In this document: positions 5,796 through 7,200 of the stretch, one piece after another
Numbering within the stretch: the stretch's first letter is position 1
Layout of the letters: each line of letters begins with the position of its first letter
Source: CAVSWN01 sp046728115
GTDB lineage: Bacteria; Acidobacteriota; Vicinamibacteria; Vicinamibacterales; CAVVIG01
Assembly: GCA_046728115.1 (NCBI GenBank)
Contig: JBKPDW010000189.1
Span: forward strand, 1-7,200
DNA: 7,200 nucleotides
Reading direction: 5' to 3'
Notes under the pieces: generated by a model
The model's input: only the letters and a program-made list of their open reading frames with translations
Told to the model about the DNA's origin: nothing
The model's database searches: none
Translations under genes and position numbers: made by a program

Positions 5796-6110
5796 GCGGT
5801 TGTACCGACCTCGTGGCTTGAGCCGCTCAGGGCTACCCGCGGAATTTACCTGCTCGTCCATCGCTTGACCGGCGCGCAGTACGTGGGCTCGGCGACAGGG
5901 TCAGACGGCTTTCTTGGTCGTTGGCGTGGGTACAGTGACGGACATGGCGGCAATGTCGCGCTGCGCGAGCTTGGGCACGGTGCTGAGGAGTTCGATGTGC
6001 GGATTCTGGAAACCGTCGGATCCGCGGCAACCGTTCAAGACGTGTACGACTTGGAGTCGCTCTGGAAGGAGAAGTCAGGGTCGCGCGTGCAAGGGCTGAA
6101 CCGCAATTAG
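5796..6110 (+). pseudogene. GIY-YIG nuclease-domain protein, N-terminally truncated
   Basis: The frame after the TGA at 5793-5795 encodes 104 residues that make a complete GIY-YIG domain: GIY at 16-18, YVG at 29-31, the catalytic Arg42 in FLGRW, GHGGN at 49-53, the metal-binding Glu87 in DLESLW, and Asn102 in the terminal GLNRN. The WLEPLRATRGIYLLV opening is how this domain starts in larger proteins (about 270-300 residues) with a separate N-terminal domain. That domain is not found upstream in any frame, and no ATG, GTG or TTG lies between the upstream stop and the GIY motif; the first is a TTG at 5862, which would cut off the GIY motif. The gene is therefore probably a remnant, although the domain itself is undamaged. 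Such proteins are mostly uncharacterised; GIY-YIG domains cut DNA in homing endonucleases, UvrC and restriction enzymes. The domain call is confident; loss of function is inferred. Confidence 0.75.
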
Positions 6111-6675
6111 GCACTGCATCGAGCTGCTGAATTGGCCCGAGTTCGTCGCGCGAACAGCGATGAGCGTGAGAGTCAGACCATGCGGGCCCGAACGGTGGAC
6201 GGTGGATCTGATCTACCGACGTTGCCGCAGCTCACGCCGGTTGCGCCGCGGGCGCTCGAGCCGCCGGTCGTCGTGCCCGGCGACGAGGAGACGCCGCCGC
6301 ACTGAATGCCGGATGGGGCCATGGGCTCGTTCGGATGGGCGGACCGGGGGGCGGTGGTCCCGATTGAGGTTCCCCCTGGGTCCTCTTCGAGCGGAGGCGG
6401 CACGGGATGGAGATCGAGAGCCCCCGGGGTGGTTCCACTCCGCGACGGATGGATCGGAAAGGTGAAAGTTGCTATCGTCCTGCTGAGACGCGCCGATGAT
6501 GTATTTCGGATCGAAGCAGTTGATTTCGTAGACAGGCTCGATGACGAATCGAATCCTGTTTGTGCAGCGGGTTAGCGTTGGCGGTGATTTTGGAAGCCCG
6601 AGCACGGTAATCCTCCGGGAGTCCGCGCATGACCATCACGATCCCGGCTCATTTTGAGGTCTTCAGTAGGCACAC
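6111..6675. other. About 565 bases with no confident gene
   Basis: Only short or low-quality frames are present. A 41-codon plus frame (6180-6305) is rich in Pro and Val, and the plus frame 6306-6575 and minus frame 6605-6213 overlap each other without recognisable domains. A 54-codon minus frame (6636-6472) follows the 3' end of the HYR-like gene but has no familiar motif. I see no RNA gene, long repeat or terminator with a T-run. Confidence 0.45.
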
Positions 6676-7200
6676 CTACCTGCAATTCGCAGAAGCGGTG
6701 TTGCCCGCCAGGTCGGTCGCTGTCACGAAGGCATCTGCGCGGCCCACTTCGAAATGCCGGATGCCATCGGCGCCAGTCGAATCGAGCAGCCGGACGCCCG
6801 GCCGGCCTGTCAGCTGGAGCTGGATCACCTCGCCGTTGTTGAGGATGTACGGGCCGAGGCGGATTGCTATCGCCCGGTTGCAGCCGTCTTCCGCAGCCAC
6901 CCGGAAGGTGTTCCCCTGCGCATTGACCGCCGTGCACGTGACCGTTGGAGGCGTCGTGTCGGGGAGCGGTTCGATGCCAATCGACGGCCGCGTTTGGCAG
7001 CCGTCGGCTGTTCCCACGATCTCCGATGTTTGCGTGCCCAGATCTATCTCATCGATGCGGCACTTGTCGCGCACGCAGCCGGCGCGGAAGTGCAGCGCCG
7101 TCGCGAGTACCACGTGGAGCTGCACCGTCTGGCGACGCAAATCGATCAGGCCGGTGACGTCCTCGCTCGGCCGCTGGTACTGCGTTTCAGGCTGCGGTAC
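6676..7200 (-). CDS. C-terminal part of a probably secreted protein with a HYR/Ig-like domain (5' end beyond window)
   Basis: The frame is open from the right window edge, giving 174 residues ending at the TAG 6678-6676. The visible N-terminal half contains GCVRDKC (41-47) and DGC (66-68). A proline-rich junction (LPDTTPPTVTC, 79-89) then starts a beta-sandwich-like domain of about 85 residues ending in FVTATDLAGNTASANC (158-173). The DTTPPTVTC opening and ATDLAGNTASANC ending are typical of hyalin-repeat (HYR) and related Ig-fold modules of secreted or surface proteins. Six cysteines (42, 47, 68, 89, 107, 173) could form disulfides, supporting an extracytoplasmic location. The signal peptide, if any, is outside the window, so the full architecture is unknown. 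A TTG at 7140 could be used as a start but the frame continues past it, and a longer gene is more likely. Fold assignment is moderate; no specific function can be given. Confidence 0.65.
   Translation of the reverse strand, partial: VPQPETQYQRPSEDVTGLIDLRRQTVQLHVVLATALHFRAGCVRDKCRIDEIDLGTQTSEIVGTADGCQTRPSIGIEPLPDTTPPTVTCTAVNAQGNTFRVAAEDGCNRAIAIRLGPYILNNGEVIQLQLTGRPGVRLLDSTGADGIRHFEVGRADAFVTATDLAGNTASANCR

Noticed and set aside
5601..5861. Minus-strand frame of 86 codons with some protein-like composition
   Set aside because: No recognisable motif or ribosome site, and it overlaps the 5' end of the GIY-YIG remnant; kept only as a note.
6180..6575. Two consecutive plus frames of 41 and 89 codons
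   Set aside because: Low-complexity, Pro/Gly/Ser-rich translations with no domain; a minus frame of similar length overlaps them.
1..7200. CRISPR array, rRNA or complete tRNA gene
   Set aside because: No regularly spaced repeats and no rRNA or full tRNA pattern were seen on either strand.

Overview
The window is high-GC bacterial DNA that mixes two intact genes with several gene remnants. The left-hand permease resembles the large MacB/FtsX-type permeases that are very abundant in Acidobacteriota (the ADOP family). Together with a Tat-type signal on a metabolic enzyme, an O/P-type porin and a HYR-like secreted protein, this suggests a soil-type Acidobacteriota relative. That placement is inference from gene content only.

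Left edge (1-1005, + strand): the C-terminal part of an ABC transporter permease. The last 210 codons are clean, but the upstream 370 bases carry family-like peptides scattered over different frames, so the gene looks broken. Next (about 1127-1285, +) is the last ~50 residues of a tyrosine recombinase. Its stop codon abuts a tmRNA/tRNA-Ala-like 3' end on the opposite strand. A 14-base piece of that end recurs at 1451, where it forms a perfect hairpin. I read this as an integration scar. Bases 1465-1780 hold nothing I recognise.

Centre (- strand): a one-piece iron-sulfur L-serine dehydratase (3619-5250) followed, in the same direction, by an outer-membrane porin of the phosphate-selective O/P type (1781-3475). 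The dehydratase has all four expected cluster cysteines, including the C-terminal one, yet begins with a twin-arginine, lipobox-like export signal. This is the most unusual feature here: an apparently periplasmic, possibly lipid-anchored, serine-degrading enzyme next to an outer-membrane channel. A hairpin separates the two genes. Upstream of the dehydratase, on its own strand, is a roughly 100-nt element closed by a TGAGAG/CTCTCA pairing, with a glycine-riboswitch-like 3' end. It could control the gene, but the internal core fits the glycine consensus only partly.

Right side: 5796-6110 (+) encodes a complete GIY-YIG nuclease domain that lacks an N-terminal part and a normal start codon, so it is probably a remnant. 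Bases 6111-6675 contain only short open frames of doubtful meaning. From 6676 to the window end (- strand) lies the C-terminal part of a cysteine-containing, probably secreted protein with a HYR/Ig-like domain. Overall the window reads as an accessory, decaying neighbourhood around a two-gene serine-dehydratase/porin unit.
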